64,000 bases of DNA from positions 1 to 64,000 of the forward strand of contig JACTUA010000003.1 of the NCBI GenBank assembly GCA_015660865.1. Direction: 5' to 3'. Positions 16,759 to 25,255 of the stretch are shown in pieces. The notes under the pieces were generated by a model. The model was given only the letters and a program-made list of their open reading frames with translations, made no database searches and was not told where the DNA came from. The stretch is from Methanomicrobiales archaeon (GTDB lineage: Archaea; Halobacteriota; Methanomicrobia; Methanomicrobiales; JACTUA01). A program made the translations under genes and the position numbers. Position 1 is the stretch's first letter; each line of letters begins with the position of its first letter.

Positions 16759-17799
16759 ATGAGCATCCGGGAATCCTTCTGCCCCCTCTGTGGCCAGCCC
16801 TCGGCCGGGGATCTCTGCGGCCGGTGCAGGGTGGGAAAGACCCGGTGGATGGAGGCATCCCCCAGGGTCGAATGCATCACCTGCCCGACCTGCGGATCTA
16901 GGAAGACAGGTGCAATCTGGCAGGATTCGCCGGTATCCCGCGAGGAGCTCACCAGGGAACTTGCCATCCGGGCAGTGAGGCTCATCCCCGAAGGACGGGA
17001 TGCAGAATTCCAGGTGACATCCAGGGAACGGAGCCCGAACCGGACCATCGCAAAGGTCCAGGTGAAGGCGAACGTTTTCGGGGTCCCGGTAGCGGATGAA
17101 GCTGAGGTCGAGGTGGTATGGAGGGGGGAGACCTGCGACCGGTGCAGCAGGATCTCGGGCGGCTACTTCGAAGGGGTTGTCCAGGTGCGGGCAGCCGGAA
17201 GGGCCCTCTCCCCTCGCGAGCAGGAGGTCGCGACCCGGATCGCCTGCGAGGTGGAGGAACGGCTCAAGGAAGGGGGTGCACGCCTCTCCTTTATCTCCCG
17301 GATGACCGGGGAGGAGGGGCTTGACATCGTCGTCGGGCAGAGCAGGATGGGGGAGCGGATCGCCCAGGAGATCACCGCGGCTCTCGGGGGAAGATACACG
17401 GTCCACCCGAAGCTCACCGGCGAGAAGGACGGGAAACGCCTGTACCGCATCACCTACTCCATCCGCCTCCCCAGGCTCCAGAAGGGGGACGTGGTCGAGG
17501 TGGAGGGGGATTACCTGGAGGTGCGGGAGACCGGGAAGCGGCAGCTGAAGGTCTTTCACCTGGGCACCGGTTCCATGACTATCCTGCCCCCATCATCCAC
17601 CTACCGGCTCGTCGGGAACGTGAGGGATTCGGTGCCTGCCCTCATCGCGTTCATCGAGGGGGAAACCGCTGGTATCCTCGATCCCGAGACCTTTGCGACC
17701 CGGGAGGTGCGGATGCCCGGCTGGGTGAAGACCGCGACCGGTTCCCAGGTCAGGGTGCTCCCCGACAAACAGACGGACCGCATCGTCGTTGTGGGGTAA
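16759..17799 (+). CDS. NMD3-like zinc-ribbon protein (COG1499)
   Basis: A 346-residue archaeal homologue of the N-terminal part of eukaryotic NMD3, the 60S export adaptor. Cysteine pairs are CPLC, CGRC, CPTC and CDRC within the first 135 residues and form the zinc-binding domain. They are followed by the NMD3-like beta-rich core with repeated HPKLTGEKDGKRLYRI and GDVVEVEGD elements. The ATG at 16759 is chosen over longer frames that overlap DUF424. Archaea have no nuclear export, so a role in late large-subunit assembly is inferred. It lies between DUF424 and the tRNA-modifying enzyme. Confidence 0.88.
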   Translation: MSIRESFCPLCGQPSAGDLCGRCRVGKTRWMEASPRVECITCPTCGSRKTGAIWQDSPVSREELTRELAIRAVRLIPEGRDAEFQVTSRERSPNRTIAKVQVKANVFGVPVADEAEVEVVWRGETCDRCSRISGGYFEGVVQVRAAGRALSPREQEVATRIACEVEERLKEGGARLSFISRMTGEEGLDIVVGQSRMGERIAQEITAALGGRYTVHPKLTGEKDGKRLYRITYSIRLPRLQKGDVVEVEGDYLEVRETGKRQLKVFHLGTGSMTILPPSSTYRLVGNVRDSVPALIAFIEGETAGILDPETFATREVRMPGWVKTATGSQVRVLPDKQTDRIVVVG

Positions 17800-17802
17800 A
17801 GG

Positions 17803-18681
17803 ATGCGGGTCAGAAGGTTCCGGCCCTGCGATCTGCAGGGGGCAGCCCGTGAGGACTGGGTTGACGCGGAACGGAGAGCCGTGGTTCAGGACGGGGTGGC
17901 GTACATTCCGGTGAAGGAGGGTGAGCGCCACGACCTGGTCATCCCCGAGCGGAAGCCCTACCGTGGAAGAGGATACCAGCTCCTGGGGGATCTCGTTCTT
18001 CTTCACGGGAGCCCCCCCACATCCCAGGAAGTGGACGAGATCAGGGAATGGCTCGATCCCCGGGGGATCCTCTGGGTCCGTGGAATCGCCGGGATCGAGC
18101 GGGCTCCCCGGGTGGAGATCATCTGGGGAACTGCCGGCGAGGTGCGCCAGAAGGAGTATGGCTGCACCTTTACTCTTGACCCTGCCAGGGTGATGTATGC
18201 CATGGGAAACCTCAGCGAACGTCACCGTGTGGTGAACCTGGTAAAGGAGAACGGGGCCGGCGAACGGGTTGGAGATCTCTTTGCCGGAATCGGTTACTTC
18301 TCCATCCCCCTGGCTCGGGCAGGGTGCAGGGTCCATGCCATGGAGATCTCGCCGGTGGCATTCGGGTATCTCCTCCGGAATATCCGTGAAAATGATGTCT
18401 CGGACCGGGTCAAGCCAGAATGTGGGAACTGCAGGGATCTCCTTGAGGGTGAGTATGACCGGCTCATCCTGGGGCACTTCGATGCCCCCGACCACCTTTC
18501 CGAGGCTCTCGCCCATGTGAAAGCCGGATCTGTCCTCCATATCCACTCCCTCCGCGACGAGAGCAACCGGATCGGTTCTCTCGCCCGCGGGGCAGGGTTC
18601 ACCCCTGCCATCACCACGCGAAGGGTAAAGAGTTATGCTCCCCATACATGGCATATGGTGCAGGACGTGGCGCTCTCGTGA
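17803..18681 (+). CDS. Taw2/Trm5-family SAM-dependent tRNA-Phe wyosine enzyme
   Basis: A 292-residue COG2520 protein. The Rossmann core shows DLFAGIGYFSIPLARAG and AMEISPVAFGYLL, the SAM site of Trm5/Taw2 enzymes. Where Trm5 methyltransferases normally have an NLP motif this protein has ILGHFDAP, which from memory fits Taw2, the enzyme that adds the 3-amino-3-carboxypropyl group of wyosine at G37 of tRNA-Phe. Trm5 (m1G37) is the main alternative. It starts 3 bases after the NMD3-like gene and its stop overlaps the coaBC start by 4 bases. Confidence 0.78.
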   Translation: MRVRRFRPCDLQGAAREDWVDAERRAVVQDGVAYIPVKEGERHDLVIPERKPYRGRGYQLLGDLVLLHGSPPTSQEVDEIREWLDPRGILWVRGIAGIERAPRVEIIWGTAGEVRQKEYGCTFTLDPARVMYAMGNLSERHRVVNLVKENGAGERVGDLFAGIGYFSIPLARAGCRVHAMEISPVAFGYLLRNIRENDVSDRVKPECGNCRDLLEGEYDRLILGHFDAPDHLSEALAHVKAGSVLHIHSLRDESNRIGSLARGAGFTPAITTRRVKSYAPHTWHMVQDVALS

Positions 18682-19814
18682 CAGGAAGGACCCTTGAGGG
18701 GAAGGTCATCGCCCTGGGCGTGACCGGATCCATCGCCGCCGTGGAAGTAGTGGGGCTCGCCCATGCGCTGCGCAGGCGGGGGGCAGAGGTCCAGGCAGTG
18801 ATGACCCAGGCTGCCACCCGGATCATCCATCCAGATGCGGTCACCTATGCAACCGGCCGTCCTGCAATCACCGCTATCACCGGCATGGTGGAGCACGTGG
18901 AGTTCTGCGGTGAGGGTGGGAAGGCCGATCTCTTCCTTGTTGCACCGTGCACCGCGAACACCCTGACAAAGATCGCCCTCGGGATTGATGATACCCCGGT
19001 CACGACCTTCGCTACCACCGCCATCGGGAGGGGAATGCCCGTCATCATCGCCCCCGCCATGCACGGTTCCATGTACCGGCACCCTGCAATCGCCGGACAT
19101 ATGAAGGGACTGGCAGAGTGGGGGATCGATGTGGTCGAACCACGCATCGACGAGGGAAAGGCGAAGCTTGCCACCCCGGAATCCATCGTCCTCCACGTGG
19201 AGCGGGCCCTCCTGGGGAAGCCCCTCGGCGGGAGACGGGTGGTGGTCACGAGTGGACCCTGCGCCGAGGCCGTGGACGACGTGAGGATCCTCACCACCCG
19301 ATCGACTGGCATGATGGGGAGGGAGATGGCTCTCCAGGCGTACCGGCTCGGCGCGGATGTCACGGTGGTACACAACGGGGACCTCCCCTGTGTGAGGAAC
19401 ATTCCGGCCGGGAGTGCGGCGGAGATGCGGGAGGCAGTCCACCGCATCTTCAGGGAAGAGGGGGCTGACATCTACGTCTCGGCTGCGGCAATCTCGGACT
19501 TCTCCCCGAGGAGGGTAAAGGGGAAGATCCGGAGCGGGGCTCCGGTGACCCTGGACCTTGACCCTCTCCCGAAACTCCTTGGAGAGGTACAGGCTTCCTA
19601 CCACCCGGTGACCATCGCCTTCAAGCTGGGCAGGGATGAGACGAGAGCTGCGAAGGAGATGCTGGACCTTGGGGTCCGGGCCGTCGTGGTTAACACCCCC
19701 GAAGCCATGGGAGCCCCGGCGGCCGAGGTCACTATCCTCTCCCGGAGCGGGACCCGGACTGCAAGGGGGTCAAAGGAGGAGGTCGCCGCTGCCGTATGGA
19801 CGGCGCTGCTATAG
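18678..19814 (+). CDS. coaBC: Phosphopantothenoylcysteine decarboxylase / phosphopantothenate-cysteine ligase (CoaBC)
   Basis: A 378-residue bifunctional enzyme. The N-terminal flavodoxin-like CoaC domain has VTGSIAAVE, the catalytic-region EHVEF histidine, APCTANTLTKIA and APAMHGSMY. The C-terminal CoaB domain has VTSGPCAEAVDDVRILT and the CTP-ligase lysine motif SPRRVKGKI. The start is GTG at 18678, giving a GTGA overlap with the preceding stop; ATG at 18648 would give a 34-base overlap. It converts 4'-phosphopantothenate to 4'-phosphopantetheine and is followed directly by the two archaeal enzymes that make its substrate. Confidence 0.93.
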   Translation: MTGRTLEGKVIALGVTGSIAAVEVVGLAHALRRRGAEVQAVMTQAATRIIHPDAVTYATGRPAITAITGMVEHVEFCGEGGKADLFLVAPCTANTLTKIALGIDDTPVTTFATTAIGRGMPVIIAPAMHGSMYRHPAIAGHMKGLAEWGIDVVEPRIDEGKAKLATPESIVLHVERALLGKPLGGRRVVVTSGPCAEAVDDVRILTTRSTGMMGREMALQAYRLGADVTVVHNGDLPCVRNIPAGSAAEMREAVHRIFREEGADIYVSAAAISDFSPRRVKGKIRSGAPVTLDLDPLPKLLGEVQASYHPVTIAFKLGRDETRAAKEMLDLGVRAVVVNTPEAMGAPAAEVTILSRSGTRTARGSKEEVAAAVWTALL

Positions 19815-20647
19815 CCCGCTCACCGGGGCATATCTCCGGCTACTTCCGGTGCATCCCCGGTGCCACTCCCCGGGAGACAGGGTCTGCCGGGGCTGGCATC
19901 GTCATCGAGGAAGGGGTGGTCGCGAGGGCGATCCCTTCCCCATCACCGGCGGTGAGGATGCTGTTTCCGGAGAACCGGCTGGCTGGAGGAGGGCCGCCAC
20001 TCATCGAACACGCGATGGAGAGGCTCGGGGTCTCGGCCGAGGTGACCACCAAGAGTACGCTCCCGGCGGGCGCAGGTTTCGGGCTCTCGGCGGCCGCCCT
20101 CCTTGCATCCATCTCGGCCCTCTCGGCCCTCTTCGATCTCCGGCTCGCGGATCCGGAGATCGCATCCCTCGCACACGAGATCGAGGTGATCCACCGGACG
20201 GGCCTCGGGGACGTCGCTGCCTGCTTGGGGGGCGGGATCGAATGCAGGAAAGGGCCGGGGGTCCGGGCAGAGATAGAACGGATCCCCTCTCCTGGTGGTA
20301 TCATTCATGCCATCAGCTTCGGTCCTATCCCGACACCTCAGGTCCTCGGTGACCCTGCAAGAATGGAGATGATAGACCGTGCATTCCCGGGGAGATGCCC
20401 CCGGAATCTCGGGGACCTTTTCAGCCTCTCCCGATCCTTTGCCGAGAAGAGCGGCCTCGTCACCCCCCGGGTCGGGGAGGTCCTCGGTGCATGCGACAGG
20501 GCCGGAGTCAGCTCGAGCATGACGATGCTCGGGGAAGGGGTCTTCGCCCTGGGCGACGAGGCAGTTCCGGTCCTCTCGCCCTTCGGGAAGGTCTTCAGAC
20601 TCAGGATCGCCGGGCGGGGCTTCTCGCGGGGCGAGGTGGTCAGGTGA
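19796..20647 (+). CDS. Pantoate kinase (archaeal PoK, GHMP family)
   Basis: A 283-residue GHMP-superfamily kinase with the ATP-binding motif LPAGAGFGLSAAAL near residues 85-98 and the C-terminal GEGVFALG region. Its position between CoaBC and phosphopantothenate synthetase identifies it as the archaeal pantoate kinase (COG1829) that phosphorylates pantoate before condensation with beta-alanine. It overlaps coaBC by 19 bases, and its TGA overlaps the next gene's GTG, so the three CoA genes are translationally coupled. Confidence 0.9.
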   Translation: MDGAAIARSPGHISGYFRCIPGATPRETGSAGAGIVIEEGVVARAIPSPSPAVRMLFPENRLAGGGPPLIEHAMERLGVSAEVTTKSTLPAGAGFGLSAAALLASISALSALFDLRLADPEIASLAHEIEVIHRTGLGDVAACLGGGIECRKGPGVRAEIERIPSPGGIIHAISFGPIPTPQVLGDPARMEMIDRAFPGRCPRNLGDLFSLSRSFAEKSGLVTPRVGEVLGACDRAGVSSSMTMLGEGVFALGDEAVPVLSPFGKVFRLRIAGRGFSRGEVVR

Positions 20648-21375
20648 TCCCGGCCGATCACCCCCGGTACCGTTCCCTCCTCGCCCGCGAGCGGCTCGCC
20701 TCCTGCGCCCGGGAAGGCGTGGTGAGCCTCGAGGGCCTCGCCGCCCACGGGAGGGGGGAGGCCTTCGACTACCTCATCGGCGAGCGGACTACGGAGAGTG
20801 CACTCCTTGCCGAACGCACCGCCGCGGCCATGCTCCTCTCCGCACGCTCTCCCGTCATCTCGGTGAACGGGAACACCGCCGCACTCGCCGCGGCCTCCAT
20901 CGCCGAGCTCCAGAGCGCGTCCCGGGCCGGGGTGGAGGTGAACCTCTTCCACCGCACCGAGGAGCGGGTAGAGAAGATCACAAGGCTCCTCGAGTCGGCG
21001 GGTGTGGAGGTGCTCTCAGGGAGGGCGGAACCGCTCCTCCCCCTCTCCCATGCAAGGGCGCTCTGCCTCCGCGAGGGGATCTTCTCCGCGGACTCGGTCC
21101 TCGTCCCCCTGGAGGACGGGGACCGGTGCCAGGCCCTCGTCTCCATGGGAAAACGGGTCATCGCCATCGACTTGAATCCCCTCTCCCGGACGGCGCGGAC
21201 CGCCACCCTCACGGTCGTGGACGAACTCACGAGGGCCCTCCCCAGCATCACGGGGGCCTGCGGGGAGATCGACCCTGAGGAAGGTGAAAGGCTCATGAGG
21301 TCCCCTGACAATAGCTACTTCCTAAGGGCAGCCTTGGATGAGATCAGGGGGAACCTTGAGCATGCTCTGGATTGA
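20644..21375 (+). CDS. 4-phosphopantoate--beta-alanine ligase (archaeal phosphopantothenate synthetase)
   Basis: A 243-residue protein of COG1701. The start is GTG at 20644, four bases into the end of the pantoate kinase gene (GTGA). Typical blocks are HPRYRSLLARERL at the N-terminus, SVNGNTAALAA near residue 75, EVNLFHRTEER near 100 and VIAIDLNPLSRTARTAT near 178. It condenses 4-phosphopantoate and beta-alanine with ATP, replacing the bacterial PanC/CoaA route. The last 14 bases overlap rfcS2. Confidence 0.9.
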   Translation: MIPADHPRYRSLLARERLASCAREGVVSLEGLAAHGRGEAFDYLIGERTTESALLAERTAAAMLLSARSPVISVNGNTAALAAASIAELQSASRAGVEVNLFHRTEERVEKITRLLESAGVEVLSGRAEPLLPLSHARALCLREGIFSADSVLVPLEDGDRCQALVSMGKRVIAIDLNPLSRTARTATLTVVDELTRALPSITGACGEIDPEEGERLMRSPDNSYFLRAALDEIRGNLEHALD

Positions 21376-22360
21376 GAAATACCGCCCGCAGGCCCTGGGG
21401 GAGGTGGTGGGGCAGGAGCAGGTAGTGAGGCACCTCCATCGCTTCGCCGCCGAGCGGAGCGTCCCCCACCTCCTCGTCACCGGCCCCCACGGGACCGGGA
21501 AGAGCGCGGCCATCGAGTGCCTGGCAAAAGCCCTGTACGGGGAAGACTGGGAGGGGAATACCACCATCCTCGACGCTGCCTCCCTCTTCCTCCAGGGGAA
21601 GAGCTCCCTCTCCGCGGACGAGCGTTTCGCCCACCTCTACCGGAAGGACGAGAGCCTCTCGGCGAACTTCAAGCGGATCGTGAGGTGGTACGCCTCGATG
21701 CGTCCCCTGGGCGCCGAGTTCAAGCTCCTGGTGCTCGAAGGGGCGCATTCCCTTCCCCGGGAGATCCAGCAGGCGCTCCGGAGGACCCTTGAACGGTACT
21801 CTGCGACCTGCCGCTTCATCCTCTGCACCACGAACCAGAGCGCGATCATCCCTGCGATCACCTCCCGGTGCCTCCCCCTCTCTTTCTCCCCCGTGGAAGG
21901 TCCCATCATCCTCGCTACCCTCGGCAGGATCCTCGATGAGGAGGTTCCGGGGAGGCGAAGGGAACTCCGGGAGGAGGTGGAGATGATCGCCCATGCAGCG
22001 GGTGGCGACCTGCGGAAGGCCACCATGCTCCTCCAGCTCCTCGTGGAGTCCGGGAAGGGGGCCGGGTCCGCGGAGATCAACACCTCGGAGACCGGAAATA
22101 TCGCCATCCAGCTGGTGAGATCGATGCGGGCGGGGGACTTTGCCGTGGCCCAGCGGACCTGCGAGTCCCTCCTCATCGACTACGGCCTGTCCGGGAGGGA
22201 GGCGCTCCGGGAGATCCGCCGGGCGGTGAAGCAGGAGTACAATGATCCAAGGATCGCCCTGATCCTGGGGGAGGCCGATCATTCCATGGAGCGGGCGGGG
22301 AACGAGTTCGTCCAGGTGAACGCCATGATCGCGAGGGTCATCCAGGAGGTGTTCAGCTGA
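21362..22360 (+). CDS. Second replication factor C small subunit (RfcS2) with altered Walker B
   Basis: A 332-residue RFC-type AAA+ protein starting MLWIEKYRP. Walker A is intact (GPHGTGKSA) and the SRC arginine-finger motif is present (ITSRC). At the Walker B position, however, the protein reads LVLEGAHSL instead of LFLDEADAL as in the canonical RfcS at 12163; the Asp-Glu-Ala-Asp box is lost. It may bind but not efficiently hydrolyse ATP and act as a structural or regulatory clamp-loader subunit. Methanogens and haloarchaea are known to have two RFC small subunits. It overlaps the CoA synthetase gene by 14 bases, an unusual operon partner. Confidence 0.88.
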   Translation: MLWIEKYRPQALGEVVGQEQVVRHLHRFAAERSVPHLLVTGPHGTGKSAAIECLAKALYGEDWEGNTTILDAASLFLQGKSSLSADERFAHLYRKDESLSANFKRIVRWYASMRPLGAEFKLLVLEGAHSLPREIQQALRRTLERYSATCRFILCTTNQSAIIPAITSRCLPLSFSPVEGPIILATLGRILDEEVPGRRRELREEVEMIAHAAGGDLRKATMLLQLLVESGKGAGSAEINTSETGNIAIQLVRSMRAGDFAVAQRTCESLLIDYGLSGREALREIRRAVKQEYNDPRIALILGEADHSMERAGNEFVQVNAMIARVIQEVFS

Positions 22361-22365
22361 AGAAG

Positions 22366-23073
22366 GTGGCGGATCACTACAACCAGGTCGCGCGGGTCTA
22401 CGACCTCCGGTACGACACGTCTTGCGGGAAGGTGTACCACCGGCACATCTGCCGGCACATGCTCGACTGGCTCCCGGGGGGAAAGCTCCTCCTTGACCTC
22501 GGGTGCGGTACCGGCCTCTTCATGCGCCGCTACGGGGAGCTGGGCGGGACCGCCATCGGCCTCGACATCAGCAGGGGGATGGTCGAGGCGGCCCGGGAGC
22601 AGGGGAGATGGTTCGAGTACCTGGTGGGGACCGCCGAGGGCCTCCCGTTCCGGGACGGCACCTTCGATGCGGTCTCCTGTGTCCTCGCCTTCTCGTACCT
22701 CGAGAACCCCGGGTGGATGCTCGGGGAAGCTTTCCGGGTGCTGAAGCCCGGCGGGTTCCTCGGGGTGAGCACCCTCTCCCGGAGCGTCATCACCTCCCTC
22801 GTCCCTGTCATCTACCGGCTCGGCGAGAAGATGGAGCTCGGCCGGATCGGGGTCGGCGATTTCGGGGAGAGGTACTATACTCAGGAGGAGATGGTCAGGA
22901 TCTTCTCGAATGCCGGTTTTGTCGACGTGAAGGCGAAGCGCTGCTCCTTTGCCCACCATTCCCTGAAGGAGCCGATCTTCGACATCGCCCGGCGGGTCGA
23001 GCCCTTCATCGAGAAAAGGGTCCCCGGGCTCGCCTATAACCTCGTGGTCTGCGGCAGGGTGCCGGGGGATTAG
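22366..23073 (+). CDS. Class I SAM-dependent methyltransferase
   Basis: A 235-residue UbiE/Methyltransf_11-like protein. SAM motif I is LLDLGCGTGLFM, followed by GLDISRGMVEAAR (acidic loop), GTAEGLPFRDGTFDAV (motif II) and LKPGGFLGVSTL (motif III). The start is GTG at 22366, five bases after rfcS2. The C-terminal substrate region is not recognisable, so the methyl acceptor is unknown. It is the last gene of the plus-strand run and its stop overlaps the convergent AIR-synthase-like gene by 4 bases. Confidence 0.87.
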   Translation: MADHYNQVARVYDLRYDTSCGKVYHRHICRHMLDWLPGGKLLLDLGCGTGLFMRRYGELGGTAIGLDISRGMVEAAREQGRWFEYLVGTAEGLPFRDGTFDAVSCVLAFSYLENPGWMLGEAFRVLKPGGFLGVSTLSRSVITSLVPVIYRLGEKMELGRIGVGDFGERYYTQEEMVRIFSNAGFVDVKAKRCSFAHHSLKEPIFDIARRVEPFIEKRVPGLAYNLVVCGRVPGD

Positions 23074-24401
23074 GACCGGGGTCTCGTCCCGAGTCTTGCA
23101 AGGACCCTCTTCTTCTTCCCGATAGCAGCCTCGGCGGCATTGTCGACACCCCGCTTCATCGCATCGAAGTCCTTCACCCGCCGGTCCACGACCTTCTTGA
23201 CGGGTGTGTAGGCAGACTCGCGGAAGCGCGGTGAGAAATCCCGGTCCTCTCCGTCCACCCTGAGAACCGACTCCGCACGGCCCTCTTCCACGAACCCGAC
23301 CTCCTCCATGGGGACCCCGCACCCCCTCACGACCCGGAGGATGGCGGGGGCAGCGTCGGGGGGTACGACCACGAGGAGGGCATCCAGGGAGACCCCCAGG
23401 TAGTCGATCCCGAGCGTATCGAGCATGGCGAGGACGACCGGATCCACGAGCCGGCGGAGATTTGCATCCCCAATGACGACCCTCACCCCCGCGGTCTCCG
23501 CGAGTTCGTGGGCGTCCCCCCGCAGGCCGCCGTTGGTCACGTCGGTCATCGCATGGATCATAGGGAGGACCGGGCTCGAGAGAAGAGCCTCGCATGCATG
23601 GAGGAAGTGGAGGTTGATGGTCCTCTCCACCACCTGCGGATGGCCCGAGTAGATGGCGGCGGTCGCGATGGTCCCGCCGCCGGCTCCGGCGGTCATGAGA
23701 ATCACGTCACCGGCCGCGGCGGCCCTCCGGGGCGTGAGGTGCCTTGCCACCCCCACCGCCCCCACGCACCCGGTCATCCTGTCGCCGATGACCATGTCAC
23801 CCCCGATCCGGAGCGTGGACCCTGCGACGAGGGGGACCCCCATGGCCTCCCCGACCGTTGTTACGCCGGCCGTGTAATCGAAGATCTTTCCCACGTCGCC
23901 GTCATCTGCCACATGGATATCGGAGAAGAGGGCGACCGGGTGGGCCCCCATCACGTAGACGTCCCTGAGGGTGGCCCGGGTGGCATGGAACCCGGCCAGG
24001 AAGGGGTAATCCGAGAGCCGGGAGTGCATCCCGTCCACGGTGCAGGCGATGAACTCGCCCCCGGCCGAGACCACGCCCGCGTCATCCATCTCGTCGACCC
24101 CGACAGCGGCCCCAGTCCTCCCGATGATCCGGGCGATCTGGCGGTGGGCGTAGAAGTCGCCCTTTCCCCGGGAACCGACGCCGAAGTCCCCCATCCCGAC
24201 CCCGGCGGGGGTGAACTCGAAGAGGTCACCTCTCGCCCCACGGGTGTTCCTCACCTCCTCGACGACGGCAGCGGCAAATTCCCCGGCATGGTCCGAAGAA
24301 CCGCCTTTGATCCTGAGGATATGCTCGGTGAGGTTGCGGACCACCGCATCCTCCTTCATGCCCCTCTCCAGGCATCGGCGGGTGAATCCCTCGAGATCCA
24401 T
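23070..24401 (-). CDS. AIR synthase-related (PurM/HypE/SelD-fold) protein
   Basis: A 443-residue protein of the archaeal COG2144 type. It has the nucleotide-binding signatures GVGMGDFGVGSRGKGDF, VDEMDDAGVV, GAHPVALFSDIHVADDGD and AMTDVTNGGLRGD of the PurM/HypE/SelD superfamily. The N-terminal 60 residues are helical and the C-terminal 60 basic. ATG at 24401 has AGGA upstream on its strand. Members use ATP to activate acyl or phosphate intermediates, but this branch has no established substrate. It could be a methanogenesis-linked HypE/PurM relative; I would not call it purM. Confidence 0.8.
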   Translation of the reverse strand: MDLEGFTRRCLERGMKEDAVVRNLTEHILRIKGGSSDHAGEFAAAVVEEVRNTRGARGDLFEFTPAGVGMGDFGVGSRGKGDFYAHRQIARIIGRTGAAVGVDEMDDAGVVSAGGEFIACTVDGMHSRLSDYPFLAGFHATRATLRDVYVMGAHPVALFSDIHVADDGDVGKIFDYTAGVTTVGEAMGVPLVAGSTLRIGGDMVIGDRMTGCVGAVGVARHLTPRRAAAAGDVILMTAGAGGGTIATAAIYSGHPQVVERTINLHFLHACEALLSSPVLPMIHAMTDVTNGGLRGDAHELAETAGVRVVIGDANLRRLVDPVVLAMLDTLGIDYLGVSLDALLVVVPPDAAPAILRVVRGCGVPMEEVGFVEEGRAESVLRVDGEDRDFSPRFRESAYTPVKKVVDRRVKDFDAMKRGVDNAAEAAIGKKKRVLARLGTRPRS

Positions 24402-24763
24402 AGCACTTCCTAGCTCACTCCGTATTCCCATAAAATCACCGGGCCGATGGATACTGAGTAGCAGAGGATGGGGAATACTGACCCCAAAGAAGGGGAACCG
24501 GTGTTATCATAAGGGGAGGATGATTCAGGAGAGGGGAATGATCATGCCCTTATGGATCCCGCTCCTCCCTCTCCCGGAATTCCCGGGCCGGCATGACGGG
24601 CCGGGCGCTCAGGGAGGCCCCGCGCCTTCGGATGGTCCCGGTTGCTCTGATCCGGGGATCTTAAAAGGATATGATCCACACAACAAGGGGGAAATTTGCC
24701 ATAATATAAATATTTTATGTATGAAAAAGTAAATAAAGATTTAATGCGGTGTTAGGAAATTAG

Positions 24764-24778
24764 ATATATTTATATATC
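24764..24778 (+). promoter_or_regulatory. TATA-like promoter element of the pilin genes
   Basis: ATATATTTATATATC is the most TATA-like sequence near the pilins. If transcription starts about 25 bases downstream, the mRNA would have a leader of roughly 40 bases that contains the hairpin 24805-24828 and the ribosome binding site. Confidence 0.5.
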
Positions 24779-24804
24779 ACTACAAGATATTCTTACATAT
24801 CCTA

Positions 24805-24828
24805 CCAGTGTACCGTACCGGTCACTGG
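24805..24828 (+). promoter_or_regulatory. 5' leader hairpin abutting the pilin ribosome binding site
   Basis: CCAGTG (24805-24810) and CACTGG (24823-24828) form a perfect 6-bp stem, extended across a bulged T by ACC/GGT, with a 5-base loop. The last two G of the stem are the first two of the GGAGGGGAGTG ribosome-binding sequence, and the ATG follows at 24844. This geometry could modulate access of the ribosome. The structure is read by eye, not folded computationally. Confidence 0.5.
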
Positions 24829-24843
24829 AGGGGAGTGTGAAAC

Positions 24844-25233
24844 ATGAAGTTCTTGAAGAGAGAAGATGCAGTATCACCGGTCATTGGCGTCATCCTTATG
24901 GTCGCCATCACGGTGATCCTCGCCGCGGTCATCGCCGCATTCGTATTCGGCATGGCGAGCGGCGTTCAGAAGACGAAGTCGGTCGCAGCGACCGCCCGGC
25001 AGACCGGAGCCAACGGATGCACGGTCACCTGGGAGGGCGGGCAGGACAACGCAATGGTATCGACCTATAACGTCACTATGGTTGATGCCGCTGCTCCGCA
25101 GGGTGTGAATCTGCCAGCCACAGTCGGGAACTCGACCACATGGGGCCTGTGTACTGTTGGTCAAGACCATATAGTTGTGACTGCTATCTTCACCGATGGA
25201 ACAGCTCAGGTTATTCTCGACACATATGTCTGA
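24844..25233 (+). CDS. Archaeal type IV pilin 1, 129 aa
   Basis: A class III signal peptide MKFLKREDA followed by VSPVIGVILMVAITV, the archaeal pilin N-terminal domain (DUF1628/PF07790); prepilin peptidase would cut after DA or nearby. The hydrophobic helix runs to about residue 40. The rest is a short beta-rich head with sequons of the N-x-S/T type (NVT, NST) and two Cys. A strong GGAGGGG site precedes the ATG. The second pilin gene follows after 22 bases with an almost identical N-terminal half, so the pair arose by tandem duplication. Adhesive pili are the expected product. Confidence 0.93.
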   Translation: MKFLKREDAVSPVIGVILMVAITVILAAVIAAFVFGMASGVQKTKSVAATARQTGANGCTVTWEGGQDNAMVSTYNVTMVDAAAPQGVNLPATVGNSTTWGLCTVGQDHIVVTAIFTDGTAQVILDTYV

Positions 25234-25255
25234 GCCATCGCTGGGTGTGAACAGA

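Larger units (their letters stand above)
24402..24843. other. Intergenic region with the pilin promoter and 5' leader
   Basis: No gene is supported here. From about 24690 the base composition changes sharply to AT-rich, with TATA-like stretches ATAATATAAATATTTTATG at 24701-24719 and ATATATTTATATATC at 24764-24778. The second lies about 65-80 bases upstream of the first pilin start. The left half, 24430-24660, holds only short, non-conserved open frames. Confidence 0.6.
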
